DNA of 64,000 nt from Pseudomonas frederiksbergensis (GCF_003732665.1 NZ_MOBP01000003.1:124001-188000); one strand, 5' to 3'. Shown: positions 29,006 through 40,698, numbered from the stretch's first letter. Notes: generated from the letters alone by a model not told the origin. Made by a program: numbers and translations.

Positions 29006-30922
29006 ATGACCCTGCTCAAATTCAGCGATGTGTCCCTTGCTTTCGGCTCTACGCCGTTGTTGGACAAGGTGTCCTGGCAGATCGCCCGTGGTGAGCGGGT
29101 GTGCATCATCGGCCGCAACGGCACTGGCAAGTCCAGCATGATGAAGCTCGTCAAGGGCGACCAGAAGCCCGATGACGGCTCCGTTTGGCGTGCACCCGGC
29201 CTCAAGATTGGCGAATTGCCGCAAGAATTGCCGGTAGCCGACGAGCGGACCGTGTTCGACGTCGTCGCCGAAGGCCTGGACGGTGTGGGCGAGCTGCTTG
29301 CGCAGTATCACCACCTGAGCCAGAACATCGTCACCGACGCCGACCTGGACAAACTGATGCACGTCCAGCACGACCTCGAAGCCCGCGACGGCTGGCGTTT
29401 GCAGCAATTGGTCGACAGCACCTTGAGCCGTCTGCAATTGCCGGCCGACAAGACCCTCGCCGAATTGTCCGGCGGCTGGCGTCGCCGCGTCCTGCTGGCC
29501 CAGGCCCTGGTTTCCGAACCGGACTTGCTGCTGCTCGACGAACCGACTAACCACCTGGACATCGGTGCGATTGCCTGGCTCGAAGAAGCGCTGAAGGATT
29601 TCCAGGGCGCCGTGCTGTTCATCACGCACGACCGTTCTTTCCTGCAGAACCTCGCGACCCGCATCCTCGAACTGGATCGCGGCGGCTTGATCGACTGGAA
29701 CGGCGACTACGCCAGTTTCCTGGTGCACAAAGAAGCCTCCCTGGCTGCTGAAGACACCGCCAACGCGTTGTTCGACAAGAAACTGGCCCAGGAAGAAGTC
29801 TGGATCCGCCAGGGCATCAAGGCACGCCGCACCCGTAACGAAGGCCGCGTCCGTGCCCTCAAAGCCCTGCGTAACGAGCGTAGCGAACGTCGTGAGCGCA
29901 CCGGCAAGGCCAACATCCAACTGGATACAGCCGACAAGTCCGGCAAGCAGGTGATGGTCCTCGAGAACGTGAGTTTCGCTCACCCGGGCGGCCCGTTCCT
30001 GATCAAGGATTTCTCGATGGTCCTGCAGCGCGGCGACCGTATCGGTCTGCTGGGCGCCAACGGCACCGGCAAGACTACTTTGCTGAAACTGATGCTCAAC
30101 GGCTTGCAGCCCACCAGCGGCACTGTGGAAGAGGGGACGCGCATCGACGTGGCCTACTTCGACCAGTTGCGCCATCAACTGGACCTGGAAAAGACCGTGA
30201 TCGACAACGTGGCCGAAGGTCGCGACTTCATCGATATCGATGGTCAGAGCCGTCACGTGCTGAGCTACCTCGGCGACTTCCTGTTCAGCCCGCAGCGTGC
30301 CCGCACGCCGGTCAAGGCGCTGTCCGGTGGTGAGCGTGCCCGCTTGCTGTTGGCCAAACTGTTCAGCAAACCGGCGAACCTGCTGGTCCTCGACGAACCG
30401 ACCAACGACCTCGACGTTGAAACCCTCGAACTGCTGGAAGAGGTCCTGCTGACTTTCAACGGCACCGTGCTGATGGTCAGTCACGACCGGGCATTCCTCG
30501 ACAACGTGGTTACCAGCACCCTGGTCTTCGAAGGTGAAGGCAAGGTTCGCGAGTACGTCGGTGGTTACCAGGACTGGCTGCGTCAGGGCGGCTCGCCGCG
30601 CCTGCTGGGCGTGACCGAGAGCAAGTCCGGCAAGGCCGACCTGACCTCCGCCGTCGTGACCGCCGAAGCGGCGCCTGTTGCTGCAGTGGAAGCGCCGGTG
30701 GCGAAGAAAAAGCTCAGCTACAAGCATCAGCGTGAGCTGGAAATGCTGCCGGGCCAGATCGAAGCCATGGAACAACAGATTGCCGCCGTTGAAGCGCAGA
30801 TGGCGGATGTCGCTTTCTACCAGCGCCCGGCCGCCGAGACCGCAGCGGTGATTGCTCAGCTTGAGCAATTGCAGGCTGAACTCGAGGTGATGGTCGAGCG
30901 TTGGGCCGAGCTGGATGCCTGA
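29006..30922 (+). CDS. uup: ABC-F family ATPase, Uup-like
   Basis: 638 residues, two ABC ATPase domains in tandem without membrane segments. Walker A GRNGTGKSS and GANGTGKTT; signatures ELSGGWRRR and LSGGERARL; Walker B LLLDEPTNHLD and LVLDEPTNDLD. The C-terminal ~80 residues form a charged coiled coil after a VAKKKLSYKHQRELE linker, the Uup mark. ABC-F proteins act on ribosomes or branched DNA; Uup influences transposon excision and ribosome function. ATG 29006 follows TTGGAGAAG. Single gene, terminated at 30939-30977. Confidence 0.9.
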   Translation: MTLLKFSDVSLAFGSTPLLDKVSWQIARGERVCIIGRNGTGKSSMMKLVKGDQKPDDGSVWRAPGLKIGELPQELPVADERTVFDVVAEGLDGVGELLAQYHHLSQNIVTDADLDKLMHVQHDLEARDGWRLQQLVDSTLSRLQLPADKTLAELSGGWRRRVLLAQALVSEPDLLLLDEPTNHLDIGAIAWLEEALKDFQGAVLFITHDRSFLQNLATRILELDRGGLIDWNGDYASFLVHKEASLAAEDTANALFDKKLAQEEVWIRQGIKARRTRNEGRVRALKALRNERSERRERTGKANIQLDTADKSGKQVMVLENVSFAHPGGPFLIKDFSMVLQRGDRIGLLGANGTGKTTLLKLMLNGLQPTSGTVEEGTRIDVAYFDQLRHQLDLEKTVIDNVAEGRDFIDIDGQSRHVLSYLGDFLFSPQRARTPVKALSGGERARLLLAKLFSKPANLLVLDEPTNDLDVETLELLEEVLLTFNGTVLMVSHDRAFLDNVVTSTLVFEGEGKVREYVGGYQDWLRQGGSPRLLGVTESKSGKADLTSAVVTAEAAPVAAVEAPVAKKKLSYKHQRELEMLPGQIEAMEQQIAAVEAQMADVAFYQRPAAETAAVIAQLEQLQAELEVMVERWAELDA

Positions 30923-30938
30923 TTGATCCTGCTGCCAT

Positions 30939-30977
30939 AAAAAAGCCCGGCGTTCAGAAATGAACGCCGGGCTTTTG
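30939..30977 (+). terminator. Terminator of uup
   Basis: AAAAAGCCCGGCGTTC and GAACGCCGGGCTTTT form a long stem with a T-rich tail. Confidence 0.92.
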
Positions 30978-31012
30978 GTATGGAATGCGATCTACCGGGC
31001 TGCCAAAGATCC

Positions 31013-31106
31013 AATGTGGGAGCGGGCTTGCTCGCGAAAGTGCTGTATCAGTCAGCGTATTTGTTGAATGTTAAGCCACCTTCGCGAGCAAGCCCGCTCC
31101 CACATT
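31013..31106. repeat. REPIN, family 1
   Basis: TGTGGGAGCGGGCTTGCTCG ... inverse between the convergent uup and usp genes. Confidence 0.9.
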
Positions 31107-31117
31107 GATCCGCGTTG

Positions 31118-31555
31118 TCAGCTTTTGATCAGGCGCACCGCAAGCACATCGCAGGGCGCACCGTGCAGCACGTCGTTGGCGGTAGAGCCGAGCAGCAGAG
31201 CTAAACCATGTCGACCATGGCTGCCGACCACAATCAGGTCGCAGGTTTGTTCCTTGGCCAGGTGGTGAATCTCCTGGCGCGGTTGGCCGTAAGTCAGGTG
31301 GCTGTATTCCTTGGTGAGCTCCGGGTATTTCAGGATCAGGCGGTCAAGCCGCTCCTTGGCTTGGTCAAACTGCTGTTGTTGCAGTTGTGACAGGTCCATC
31401 GGCACGTCGCCGCCAAAGGCCATGGCCATCGGCTCGACAATGTGCACCAGGGACAGCTTCGCGCCGTTGCTCACCGACAGCTCGCGAGCGCGGTGGATTA
31501 CAGGATCGCACTCTTCGGTTAGATCTACAGCGACCAGAATATGGTTGTAGGGCAT
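31118..31555 (-). CDS. Universal stress protein (UspA family)
   Basis: 145 residues, single Usp domain. Starts MPYNHILVAVDLTEE and has the ATP-binding motif VGSHGRHGLALLLGSTANDVL (G-x2-G-x9-GS). Usp proteins bind ATP and support survival in stress or low oxygen; the exact role here is unknown. ATG 31555 follows AGGAGGAG; the frame is open 53 codons upstream but those lack coding character. It is divergent from the small membrane-anchored gene at 31660. I looked for an Anr box upstream and saw only a half site. Confidence 0.93.
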   Translation of the reverse strand: MPYNHILVAVDLTEECDPVIHRARELSVSNGAKLSLVHIVEPMAMAFGGDVPMDLSQLQQQQFDQAKERLDRLILKYPELTKEYSHLTYGQPRQEIHHLAKEQTCDLIVVGSHGRHGLALLLGSTANDVLHGAPCDVLAVRLIKS

Positions 31556-31659
31556 GAGGTGCTCCTCCTGAGGATTGCAATATTGGTAAGTATGGCTGGT
31601 TTCAAGCGCAATGGTTCCAAAGTGACCCAAAGCGCTCATCAAGAATCGGGAGTACAGAT

Positions 31660-32097
31660 ATGACGGTCTGGATAGTGGTGTCAATCCTGCTGGTGGTCCT
31701 GAGTCCGCTGGCATGGTTGCGGCCGTCCCGCCACCAGAGCGGCCGCATGGCCTTGCGCATGGAGGCGCGACGCATCGGCCTGGCCATGCAGCTGGCGCCC
31801 CAGGAGTGGCCGCACTGGCTGAGCCAGGAGCCGCCGAGCCCGTGTGCCCAGTACCATCGGCCGCGCCGGGGCAATCAGCCGAAGTGCTGGAGTTATTGGC
31901 AAAAGTCCCCGGGTGTGTGGGTCAATCAGTGGCAGGAGGTCTGTGAAGATCCGGCGCTGCTCAATCATTTCGAAAAATTGCCGGACAACGTCTACAAGGT
32001 CGAAGCGGACAAGCAGATGATCACCCTGTACTGGGGCGAGAAGGGCGAAGCGACGGTTTTGCAGCAAATTGACGGGGTGCTGAAAGCACTGGCATGA
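31660..32097 (+). CDS. Conserved hypothetical protein with N-terminal membrane anchor (145 aa)
   Basis: 145 residues. One N-terminal hydrophobic helix (IVVSILLVVLSPLAWL) then a cytoplasmic, Trp-rich domain (EWPHWLSQEP, KCWSYWQKSPGVWVNQWQEVC) ending in an ordinary alpha/beta stretch. I recognise it only as a pseudomonad protein found between usp and fadB; no function known. CGGGAG precedes ATG 31660. Two cysteines near residues 62 and 76 could be structural. Confidence 0.75.
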   Translation: MTVWIVVSILLVVLSPLAWLRPSRHQSGRMALRMEARRIGLAMQLAPQEWPHWLSQEPPSPCAQYHRPRRGNQPKCWSYWQKSPGVWVNQWQEVCEDPALLNHFEKLPDNVYKVEADKQMITLYWGEKGEATVLQQIDGVLKALA

Positions 32098-32635
32098 CTT
32101 GCGGAAATTTCGCGCTGCAATGGCGCGAAACGTCTGGCAGACAGGCAATAAAAAGCCCGACATCATCATCGGGCTGGAGTTGGCCAGGCAGGCCGGAAAT
32201 CTGTGTGGCGCTGATCTTACGCCGGGCATTCGCCAAAAGTGTCGAATTTTTTCCTCAACGTCCCGCCAGCGTAGCTGCTTGAACACAGGTTGCCGTGAAT
32301 TAGGGCGACTTTTCTAACTATTGATTCTATGAATGGCCTCACATGCACCTGCGTGTTGTGCACCTTCGTCTTACGGAAATGACTGCAAAGTCGCGTTTCA
32401 ACCCGCATTTTGGGCGATTGACAATTGCCGGAAATTCCGTGAAGGTGGCGTACCCAAATCAAACGGGCGTATGAATTGAGCGTTTGTCTTACAGAACGCT
32501 CCTACAGAATCCCGACTATCGCGTTGGCGGGTGTGCCGGGTGGATTGGCGTTAGCATCGACGAAAAGCGTCCTGCCAAGCCATTCGCCTGCGTCCGACGT
32601 GTACTGTTCAGCTTCCATATCGTGGAGATCAGTTG
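32098..32635. other. Long upstream region of fadBA
   Basis: 538 bases with no confident protein gene. It contains a perfect 8-bp hairpin (32108-32130), a terminator-like hairpin facing left (32148-32175), and the fadB leader. Distant half sites CAAAC (32460-32464) and GTTTG (32482-32486) are 17 bases apart, too far for a PsrA box. It is AT-richer than its neighbours. Confidence 0.6.
32148..32175 (-). terminator. Leftward terminator-like hairpin in the fadB upstream region
   Basis: AGCCCGA-N8-TCGGGCT stem with a T-run only on the minus strand (A-run 32148-32154). No leftward gene precedes it, so it may end an unrecognised transcript, or be a weak end for the rightward gene at 31660. Confidence 0.45.
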
Positions 32636-34783
32636 ATGATTTACGAAGGTAAAGCCATCACGGTTAAGGCTCTTGAAAGTGGCATCGTCGAACTGAAGTT
32701 CGATCTCAAGGGTGAGTCCGTCAACAAGTTCAACCGTCTAACCCTGAACGAATTGCGTCAGGCTGTAGACACCATCAAGGCAGATGCTTCGATCAAGGGT
32801 GTGATCGTCAGCAGTGGCAAGGACGTATTCATCGTCGGCGCCGACATCACCGAATTTGTCGAGAACTTCAAGCTGCCTGATGCAGAGCTTGTCGCTGGCA
32901 ACCTCGAAGCCAACAAGATTTTCAGCGATTTCGAAGACCTCAACGTCCCGACAGTTGCCGCGATCAACGGCATCGCCCTGGGTGGCGGTCTGGAAATGTG
33001 CCTGGCGGCGGACTACCGCGTCATGTCCACCAAGGCCAAGATCGGTCTGCCAGAAGTCAAACTGGGCATCTACCCGGGCTTCGGCGGCACCGTGCGCCTG
33101 CCGCGCCTGATCGGTGCCGACAACGCCATCGAGTGGATTGCCGCCGGCAAGGAAAACCGTCCTGAAGACGCGCTGAAAGTCGGCGCCGTCGATGCCGTGG
33201 TTGCCCCTGAGAAACTGCAGGAAGCCGCCCTGGAACTGATCAAACGCGCCATCTCCGGCGAGTTTGACTACAAGGCCAAGCGTCAGCCGAAGCTTGAAAA
33301 GCTGAAGTTGAACGCCATTGAACAAATGATGGCTTTCGAAACCGCCAAAGGTTTCGTGGCCGGTCAGGCTGGCCCGAACTACCCGGCGCCGGTTGAAGCG
33401 ATCAAGACCATCCAGAAAGCGGCGAACTTCGGTCGCGACAAGGCGCTGGAAGTCGAAGCCGCCGGTTTCGTCAAACTGGCCAAGACCTCTGCCGCGCAGA
33501 GCTTGATCGGTCTGTTCCTGAACGATCAGGAGCTGAAGAAAAAGGCCAAGGCCTACGACGAAATCGCCAAAGACGTGAAGCAGGCTGCCGTATTGGGCGC
33601 CGGCATCATGGGTGGCGGTATCGCTTATCAGTCGGCCTCCAAAGGCACGCCGATCCTGATGAAGGACATCAACGAGCACGGTATCGAGCAGGGTCTGGCT
33701 GAAGCCGCCAAGCTGCTGGTCGGGCGCGTTGATAAAGGCCGCATGACCCCGGCGAAAATGGCTGAAGTGCTTAACGGCATTCGTCCGACCCTGTCCTACG
33801 GCGATTTCGGTCACGTGGATCTGGTTGTCGAAGCGGTCGTCGAGAACCCTAAGGTCAAGCAAGCCGTACTGGCTGAAGTCGAAGACAAGGTCAAAGAGGA
33901 CACCATCCTCGCGTCCAACACCTCGACCATTTCCATCACCTTGCTGGCCAAGGCCCTCAAGCGTCCGGAAAACTTCGTCGGCATGCACTTCTTCAACCCG
34001 GTACACATGATGCCGCTGGTTGAAGTGATCCGTGGCGAGAAGTCCAGCGAGCTGGCTGTTGCCACCACCGTTGCCTATGCCAAGAAAATGGGCAAGAACC
34101 CGATCGTCGTCAACGACTGCCCGGGCTTCCTGGTCAACCGCGTACTGTTCCCGTACTTCGGCGGTTTCGCCAAGCTGGTCAGCGCCGGTGTGGACTTCGT
34201 GCGTATCGACAAGGTCATGGAAAAATTCGGCTGGCCAATGGGCCCGGCGTACCTGATGGACGTGGTCGGCATCGACACCGGTCACCACGGTCGTGACGTG
34301 ATGGCTGAAGGTTTCCCGGACCGCATGAAAGACGATCGCCGTTCGGCTATCGACGTGCTCTACGAAGCCAAGCGCCTGGGCCAGAAGAACGGCAAGGGTT
34401 TCTACGCTTACGAGACCGACAAGAAGGGCAAGCAGAAGAAAGTCGCCGACCCGTCGGTGCTGGAAGTGCTCAAGCCGATCGTCTACGAGCAGCGCGAAGT
34501 CACTGACGAAGACATCATCAACTGGATGATGATCCCGCTGTGCCTGGAAACCGTGCGTTGCCTGGAAGACGGCATTGTCGAAACTGCCGCCGAAGCCGAC
34601 ATGGGTCTGGTCTACGGTATTGGTTTCCCTCCATTCCGTGGCGGTGCGCTGCGCTACATCGATTCGATCGGTGTTGCAGAGTTCGTTGCCCTGGCTGACC
34701 AGTACGCTGATTTGGGCGCGCTGTACCACCCGACCGCGAAGCTGCGTGAAATGGCCAAGACTGGCCAACGGTTCTTCGGTTAA
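32636..34783 (+). CDS. fadB: Fatty acid oxidation complex alpha subunit FadB
   Basis: 715 residues, the standard FadB length. N-terminal enoyl-CoA hydratase/isomerase (residues ~1-190; [39 protein letters not shown]) and C-terminal 3-hydroxyacyl-CoA dehydrogenase (NAD site [41 protein letters not shown]). Works with FadA in a heterotetramer for beta-oxidation. ATG 32636 follows GTGGAGAT; a TTG one codon earlier is open. fadA follows after 32 bases. In pseudomonads fadBA is reported as a PsrA target; psrA is in this window, but no clear PsrA box is seen here. Confidence 0.97.
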   Translation: MIYEGKAITVKALESGIVELKFDLKGESVNKFNRLTLNELRQAVDTIKADASIKGVIVSSGKDVFIVGADITEFVENFKLPDAELVAGNLEANKIFSDFEDLNVPTVAAINGIALGGGLEMCLAADYRVMSTKAKIGLPEVKLGIYPGFGGTVRLPRLIGADNAIEWIAAGKENRPEDALKVGAVDAVVAPEKLQEAALELIKRAISGEFDYKAKRQPKLEKLKLNAIEQMMAFETAKGFVAGQAGPNYPAPVEAIKTIQKAANFGRDKALEVEAAGFVKLAKTSAAQSLIGLFLNDQELKKKAKAYDEIAKDVKQAAVLGAGIMGGGIAYQSASKGTPILMKDINEHGIEQGLAEAAKLLVGRVDKGRMTPAKMAEVLNGIRPTLSYGDFGHVDLVVEAVVENPKVKQAVLAEVEDKVKEDTILASNTSTISITLLAKALKRPENFVGMHFFNPVHMMPLVEVIRGEKSSELAVATTVAYAKKMGKNPIVVNDCPGFLVNRVLFPYFGGFAKLVSAGVDFVRIDKVMEKFGWPMGPAYLMDVVGIDTGHHGRDVMAEGFPDRMKDDRRSAIDVLYEAKRLGQKNGKGFYAYETDKKGKQKKVADPSVLEVLKPIVYEQREVTDEDIINWMMIPLCLETVRCLEDGIVETAAEADMGLVYGIGFPPFRGGALRYIDSIGVAEFVALADQYADLGALYHPTAKLREMAKTGQRFFG

Positions 34784-34809
34784 GCGTCCCAACTTTTGAG
34801 CGAGAGTGA

Positions 34810-35991
<1,182 letters not shown>

Positions 35992-36009
35992 GCGTCTCGT
36001 TGATGGAAG

Positions 36010-36036
36010 CCGGGGCCAAGTGCCCCGGTTTTTGTT
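36010..36036 (+). terminator. Terminator of fadBA
   Basis: CCGGGGC-CAAGT-GCCCCGG stem followed by TTTTTG and TTTTT. Confidence 0.92.
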
Positions 36037-36090
36037 TTTCTGAATTTATTTTTGTTTTTATTTTAAAAAGATTTGAGCGAGGGCCGAAGC

Positions 36091-36327
36091 ATGCCGATAC
36101 AACCTGGGCTCTACCAACATTACAAAGGTCCGCAGTACCGTGTATTTAATGTTGCGCGGCATTCCGAGACCGAAGAAGAAGTGGTCTTTTACCAAGCCCT
36201 GTATGGCGATTACGGCTTTTGGGTACGTCCCTTGAGCATGTTCCTGGAGTCGGTCGAGGTTGACGGCGAACAGGTCCCACGCTTTGCTTTGGTGCAAGCC
36301 GAACCGAGCCTTTTTTCCAAGCCATAA
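36091..36327 (+). CDS. DUF1653 family protein (78 aa)
   Basis: 78 residues beginning MPIQPGLYQHYKGPQYRV, the recognisable DUF1653 pattern (YxHYKGxxYxV, then EEVVFYQALYGD and FWVRPLSMF). Soluble small beta protein; function unknown. ATG 36091 follows GAGGGCCGAAGC; the frame is open six codons earlier. It lies alone between fadA and topA. Confidence 0.88.
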   Translation: MPIQPGLYQHYKGPQYRVFNVARHSETEEEVVFYQALYGDYGFWVRPLSMFLESVEVDGEQVPRFALVQAEPSLFSKP

Positions 36328-36441
36328 GCTGAGTGCGCGCCGAACCCTGCGCTTGACCTCACCTTGTAGCCACTATATATAGCGGTGCCGCGTCAGGCGC
36401 CAACCGCCTTTCACTTCTAGAATTCAGGAATTTTCTGATCC

Positions 36442-39069
36442 ATGGGCAAATCGCTGGTCATTGTGGAATCCCCGGCTAAGGCCAAGACCATCAACAAGTA
36501 TCTGGGTAACCAATACGTGGTGAAGTCGAGTATCGGCCATATCCGAGACCTGCCCACCAGCGGTTCGGCTAGCGCCAGCAAAGAGCCAGCCGCCAAGCGC
36601 GGCAAGGCCGCCGCGGGTGAAGGTCCGGTGCTTACGCCGAAAGAGAAGGCGCGTAAGCAGCTCGTCTCGCGCATGGGTGTCGATCCCGATCATGGCTGGA
36701 AAGCCAAGTACGAGATCCTCCCGGGCAAAGAGAAAGTCATCGAAGAGCTGCGCCGGCTCGCCAAAGATGCTGACACCATCTATCTCGCAACCGACTTGGA
36801 TCGCGAGGGGGAAGCCATTGCCTGGCACCTGCGCGAAGCCATCGGTGGTGACGACAGCCGCTACAAGCGCGTGGTGTTCAACGAAATCACCAAGAAGGCG
36901 ATTCAGGAAGCCTTCTCCAAGCCGGGCGAGCTGGATATCGACCGTGTAAACGCCCAGCAGGCGCGTCGTTTCCTCGATCGCGTGGTGGGTTACATGGTTT
37001 CGCCGCTGCTGTGGGCCAAGGTCGCTCGCGGCCTGTCCGCCGGCCGCGTGCAATCGGTTGCGGTAAAACTGGTCGTTGAGCGTGAGCGAGAAATCCGCGC
37101 GTTCAACCCGGAAGAGTACTGGGAAGTCCACGCTGACCTCGGCACCGCCAAAGGCGCCACCGTGCGTTTCGACGTGGCCCGCGAGAAAGGCGAAGCCTTC
37201 AAGCCGCTCAACGAAACCCAGGCCATGGCCGCGCTGGAGAAGCTTAAGTCTTCCAGCTACAGCATCGTCAAGCGTGAAGACAAACCGACCAGCAGCAAGC
37301 CGTCGGCACCGTTCATCACCTCCACCCTGCAGCAGGCCGCGAGCAACCGCCTGGGCTTCGGGGTGAAGAAAACCATGATGATGGCCCAGCGTTTGTACGA
37401 AGCGGGCTACATCACGTATATGCGTACCGACTCCACCAACCTCTCGGTTGATGCGGTGGCGATGGCGCGTACTTATATTGAAGGCGAATTCGGCAAGAAG
37501 TACCTGCCGGAAAACCCGAACGTTTACAGCAGCAAGGAAGGCGCACAAGAGGCTCACGAAGCGATTCGTCCCTCCGACGCCAACACCGAGCCAAGCAAGC
37601 TGTCGGGCATGGAGCGTGATGCCGAGCGTCTGTACGAGCTGATCTGGCGCCAGTTCCTCGCTTGCCAGATGCTGCCGGCGCAGTACCTGTCGACCACGGT
37701 GACCGTGGGTGCAGGTGATTTCGAACTGCGCGCCAAGGGCCGCATCCTGAAGTTCGACGGCTACACCCGCGTCATGCCGCAAATCGCCAAGCCAGGTGAT
37801 GACGACGTGTTGCCAGACATGGCTCAGGGCGACGCGATGAAGCTAATCAAGCTTGATCCGACCCAACACTTCACCAAGCCGCCGGCCCGTTACTCGGAAG
37901 CGAGCCTGGTAAAAGAAATGGAAAAACGCGGCATCGGTCGTCCTTCGACCTACGCGGCGATCATTTCCACCATCCAGGACCGCGGCTACGTGGCGCTGCA
38001 CAACCGTCGTTTCTACTCGGAAAAGATGGGCGATATCGTCACCGAGCGCCTGGCCGAGAGCTTCTCCAACCTCATGGACTACGGCTTCACCGCCGGCATG
38101 GAAGAGAACCTCGATGACGTGGCCCAGGGCGAACGCGACTGGAAAAACGTGCTCGACGAGTTCTACGGCGACTTCAAGAAGAAACTCGAAGTAGCCGAAA
38201 GCGCTGAGGGAGGCATGCGTGCCAACCAGCCAGTGATGACTGATATTCCATGTGTGGTGTGCGGTCGTCCGATGCAGATTCGTACCGCATCCACTGGCGT
38301 GTTCCTCGGTTGCTCGGGCTACAGCCTGCCGCCGAAAGAGCGCTGCAAGGCCACCGTCAACCTAGTGCCGGGCGATGAAATCGCTGCGGACGACGAGGGT
38401 GAATCGGAATCCCTGGTCCTGCGCGGCAAACACCGCTGCCCGATCTGCAGCACGGCGATGGACGCTTATCTGCTGGATGAAAAACGCAAGCTGCACATCT
38501 GCGGTAACAACCCGGATTGCGACGGCTACGAAATCGAAGAAGGCAGCTATCGCATCAAGGGCTATGAAGGTCCGAGCCTGGAATGCGACAAGTGCGGCAG
38601 CGAGATGCAGCTCAAGACCGGCCGTTTCGGCAAGTTCTTCGGCTGCACCAATGCGACGTGCAAGAACACCCGCAAACTGCTGAAAAGCGGTGATGCGGCG
38701 CCGCCGAAGATGGATCCGGTGAAGATGCCTGAGCTGAAATGCGAAAAGGTCAACGACACCTACATCCTGCGCGACGGGGCTTCCGGCCTGTTCCTGGCGG
38801 CGAGCCAGTTCCCGAAAAACCGCGAGACTCGTGCTCCGTTGGTGATCGAGATCGTGCCGCACAAGGATGAGATCGATCCGAAGTACCACTTCCTTTGCGA
38901 AGCGCCGAAGAAAGATCCGGATGGCCGTCCATCAGTGATCCGCTACAGCCGCAAGACCAAGGAGCAGTACGTGCAGACCGAAGTCGAAGGCAAGCCTACT
39001 GGCTGGAAAGCGTTCTACGACGGCGGTAAGTGGACGGTTGAAGACAAGCGGACCCCCGCGAAGGCTTAA
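36442..39069 (+). CDS. topA: DNA topoisomerase I (type IA)
   Basis: 875 residues. Relaxes negative supercoils via a Tyr-DNA intermediate. N-terminal Toprim domain ([19 protein letters not shown]; acidic [14 protein letters not shown]), active Tyr in [14 protein letters not shown] near residue 325, and three C-terminal Cys4 zinc ribbons (CVVCGRP...C; CPICSTAM...C; CDKCGSEM...C). An insert of about 30 residues rich in Ala/Lys after IRDLPTS is usual in pseudomonads. ATG 36442 with AGGAA upstream. A palindromic TATATATA (about 36375) marks the promoter region. Single gene with terminator. Confidence 0.97.
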   Translation: MGKSLVIVESPAKAKTINKYLGNQYVVKSSIGHIRDLPTSGSASASKEPAAKRGKAAAGEGPVLTPKEKARKQLVSRMGVDPDHGWKAKYEILPGKEKVIEELRRLAKDADTIYLATDLDREGEAIAWHLREAIGGDDSRYKRVVFNEITKKAIQEAFSKPGELDIDRVNAQQARRFLDRVVGYMVSPLLWAKVARGLSAGRVQSVAVKLVVEREREIRAFNPEEYWEVHADLGTAKGATVRFDVAREKGEAFKPLNETQAMAALEKLKSSSYSIVKREDKPTSSKPSAPFITSTLQQAASNRLGFGVKKTMMMAQRLYEAGYITYMRTDSTNLSVDAVAMARTYIEGEFGKKYLPENPNVYSSKEGAQEAHEAIRPSDANTEPSKLSGMERDAERLYELIWRQFLACQMLPAQYLSTTVTVGAGDFELRAKGRILKFDGYTRVMPQIAKPGDDDVLPDMAQGDAMKLIKLDPTQHFTKPPARYSEASLVKEMEKRGIGRPSTYAAIISTIQDRGYVALHNRRFYSEKMGDIVTERLAESFSNLMDYGFTAGMEENLDDVAQGERDWKNVLDEFYGDFKKKLEVAESAEGGMRANQPVMTDIPCVVCGRPMQIRTASTGVFLGCSGYSLPPKERCKATVNLVPGDEIAADDEGESESLVLRGKHRCPICSTAMDAYLLDEKRKLHICGNNPDCDGYEIEEGSYRIKGYEGPSLECDKCGSEMQLKTGRFGKFFGCTNATCKNTRKLLKSGDAAPPKMDPVKMPELKCEKVNDTYILRDGASGLFLAASQFPKNRETRAPLVIEIVPHKDEIDPKYHFLCEAPKKDPDGRPSVIRYSRKTKEQYVQTEVEGKPTGWKAFYDGGKWTVEDKRTPAKA

Positions 39070-39084
39070 AACGTCGCTGCACTG

Positions 39085-39129
39085 AAAAGGCCGCATGACA
39101 ATCCTCGGATTTTCATGCGGCCTTTTTGT
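39085..39129 (+). terminator. Terminator of topA
   Basis: AAAAGGCCGCATGA and TCATGCGGCCTTTT stem with TTTTTG tail. Confidence 0.92.
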
Positions 39130-39211
39130 TTTGGGCTTGCGGTCGGCTCGGCTGATCCACGACACTGTCGGGCCTGTGTGACGCAATTATTTCGCTGTGG
39201 AGGCTGCCGTC

Positions 39212-39736
39212 ATGGCCCACGAACTCTATACCCGCACCAACCAGAAAATTTATTTCGCCGGCCTGTCGCTCGAAGCGCTCGCCAGGGCCGAAGAGGGGCG
39301 GGCGATGAACTCCCTGGCGTTGATCCAGGCCGGGCGCGAATCGGCGTTGTTTCACCTTTACGGTGCGCTGCTCGGGTTGTGCCATGAGATTGCTGGTTTC
39401 TATCGCTTGCCTCAGGCCAATGCGCCGCGGGCGGAGATGTTGCTGACCCGCGAAGTGCTGCAAGCCATCGCCATTCCTGAAATGGCCGAGATGGTCGAGT
39501 TGGCAGGGAATTCGGAAACCTGGCTGGCCAAACTGCTGGCGGCCCATGCTGCACTGTTTCAGCCTCCGCGGGCGCCGCACAAGCCGAAGGTTGATGTGAC
39601 GCAGCCGTTGATCCTCGCGGTTAACCTGGACGAAGAAGAAGCACCTCAAGAACTGAGCCGTGAGGAGCTGGAGAGCTGGCGTCAGAACCTGAAAGGACTG
39701 GCGATCCGCTTTCGTGAAGGATTGAACGAGTGCTAA
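39212..39736 (+). CDS. Conserved protein of unknown function, DUF6586-like (174 aa)
   Basis: 174 residues, almost entirely helical (LYTRTNQKIYFAGLSLEALA, ESALFHLYGALLGLCHEIAGFY), typical of a small pseudomonad family next to topA/lexA. The conserved part ends in ELSREELESWRQNLKGLAIRFREGL. Soluble; function unknown. ATG 39212 follows GTGGAGGC; the reading frame is open five codons earlier. Confidence 0.82.
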   Translation: MAHELYTRTNQKIYFAGLSLEALARAEEGRAMNSLALIQAGRESALFHLYGALLGLCHEIAGFYRLPQANAPRAEMLLTREVLQAIAIPEMAEMVELAGNSETWLAKLLAAHAALFQPPRAPHKPKVDVTQPLILAVNLDEEEAPQELSREELESWRQNLKGLAIRFREGLNEC

Positions 39737-39887
39737 GCGATTAAGCGCTGTGGTGGATGACCTTCCAGGCCGCCCTGCAGTGAAGAGTACTAACAGATAT
39801 TTCATCGTGATGACTTCTGGTCAAGATCCCGAGCGAAGCCTGGCCGATGCCTATATAATCCCCGCCTTTCGTGGAGAACAGACCTTT

Positions 39888-40121
39888 ATGCCAACGTCCT
39901 TTCTAGAAATTGTCGAGTTACCAGACGGCCGAATCGAGCTGCGCAGGGCCGAGGACGAGGGTTCTCTGGTTACTTTGGATTTCTCCGAGGACGCCAAAGC
40001 GTTCCTGCAAGGCAATCACGTGGAAGTCGCCAAGGCGATGTTGAGTGTTGGTGTGCAGATGGCAGGGCGCCTGGTTGAAGGCGAATTCAACAAAGATGAA
40101 GAGCCGCGGATCCTGCACTGA
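39888..40121 (+). CDS. Conserved hypothetical protein (77 aa)
   Basis: 77 residues, starting MPTSFLEIVELPDGRIELRRAEDEG and ending in a helix rich in acidic residues (EGEFNKDEEPRILH). I recognise it as a pseudomonad conserved small protein near sulA, without known function. The frame is open 46 codons further upstream, but a TATAAT (39853-39858) and a GTGGAGAA ribosome site support ATG 39888. Convergent with sulA. Confidence 0.8.
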   Translation: MPTSFLEIVELPDGRIELRRAEDEGSLVTLDFSEDAKAFLQGNHVEVAKAMLSVGVQMAGRLVEGEFNKDEEPRILH

Positions 40122-40158
40122 TCCCGCCCGTCGGTTTCTGCTGATACCGCGACAGATC

Positions 40159-40182
40159 GGCTTCTCTATCCTTGGAGAAGCC
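40159..40182. terminator. Hairpin between convergent genes
   Basis: GGCTTCTC and GAGAAGCC stem with an 8-base loop, between the 77-aa gene and sulA. There is no long T-run, so it is a weak candidate for both ends. Confidence 0.45.
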
Positions 40183-40214
40183 TGGCGCTGTTTAAAGCGC
40201 ACATTGAATCTCAA

Positions 40215-40688
40215 TTACCCCAGTCGAATATTCAGGCTTTGAGCGTCCCCGGTGCGGGCGGCGCTGATCAACTGTTGCCGTAAAGCGGCGTTCAACGGAT
40301 TAAGCCAACTGACGACGGTGTGGCTGCGGCCCAGTCGCAGGGCTTCGCAAGTCAGTTGCTGGGCGCTCTGAGTTCCGCGGGGTTGCAGCAGCAGAATGCG
40401 TTCGCGGTTCAGGCCGGCGTCCCGCAGCCAGGCCTGGGTCAGGCTGGCGGGCGGAGCGATCAGGGTGAGCCAGCGTGCGTCCTGGTCCTGGCTTAATTCC
40501 CGAAGAATCGGTGCCAGAAGGTTCAGGCAGCTCCCTGCTGCACCACGCAGTGACAGCTCGCTGAAAACCTCGGGCTCTGCGCTCCAGGGCGACTCGACCA
40601 CGTCTTTCAGGATCGGCGCCAGCGGTTGCGCCATGAACGCCTCGAACAACGGCAGTTGGGCATGCTGTGGTGTATGTGGGAACTGCAT
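40215..40688 (-). CDS. sulA: SOS cell-division inhibitor SulA
   Basis: 157 residues. Binds FtsZ and stops septation during SOS. The SulA core is recognisable (SELSLRGAAGSCLNLLAPILREL; WLTLIAPPASLTQAWLRDAGLNRERILLLQPRG; VSWLNPLNAALRQQL). It starts ten bases after lexA, so both are expressed from the LexA-controlled promoter. In enteric bacteria sulA stands apart; the lexA-sulA operon is the pseudomonad arrangement. Confidence 0.93.
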   Translation of the reverse strand: MQFPHTPQHAQLPLFEAFMAQPLAPILKDVVESPWSAEPEVFSELSLRGAAGSCLNLLAPILRELSQDQDARWLTLIAPPASLTQAWLRDAGLNRERILLLQPRGTQSAQQLTCEALRLGRSHTVVSWLNPLNAALRQQLISAARTGDAQSLNIRLG

Positions 40689-40698
40689 AAAGCCTCCT

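Noticed and set aside
31556..31660. Anr box upstream of the UspA gene
   Set aside because: Only one half site (TTGAT) is visible; the second half is not recognisable.
32217..32462. 81-codon leftward frame upstream of fadB
   Set aside because: No similarity or ribosome site recognised; not supported, although a leftward terminator lies beyond it.
32460..32486. CAAAC...GTTTG as a PsrA box for fadBA
   Set aside because: The half sites are 17 bases apart; the PsrA pattern needs 2-4.
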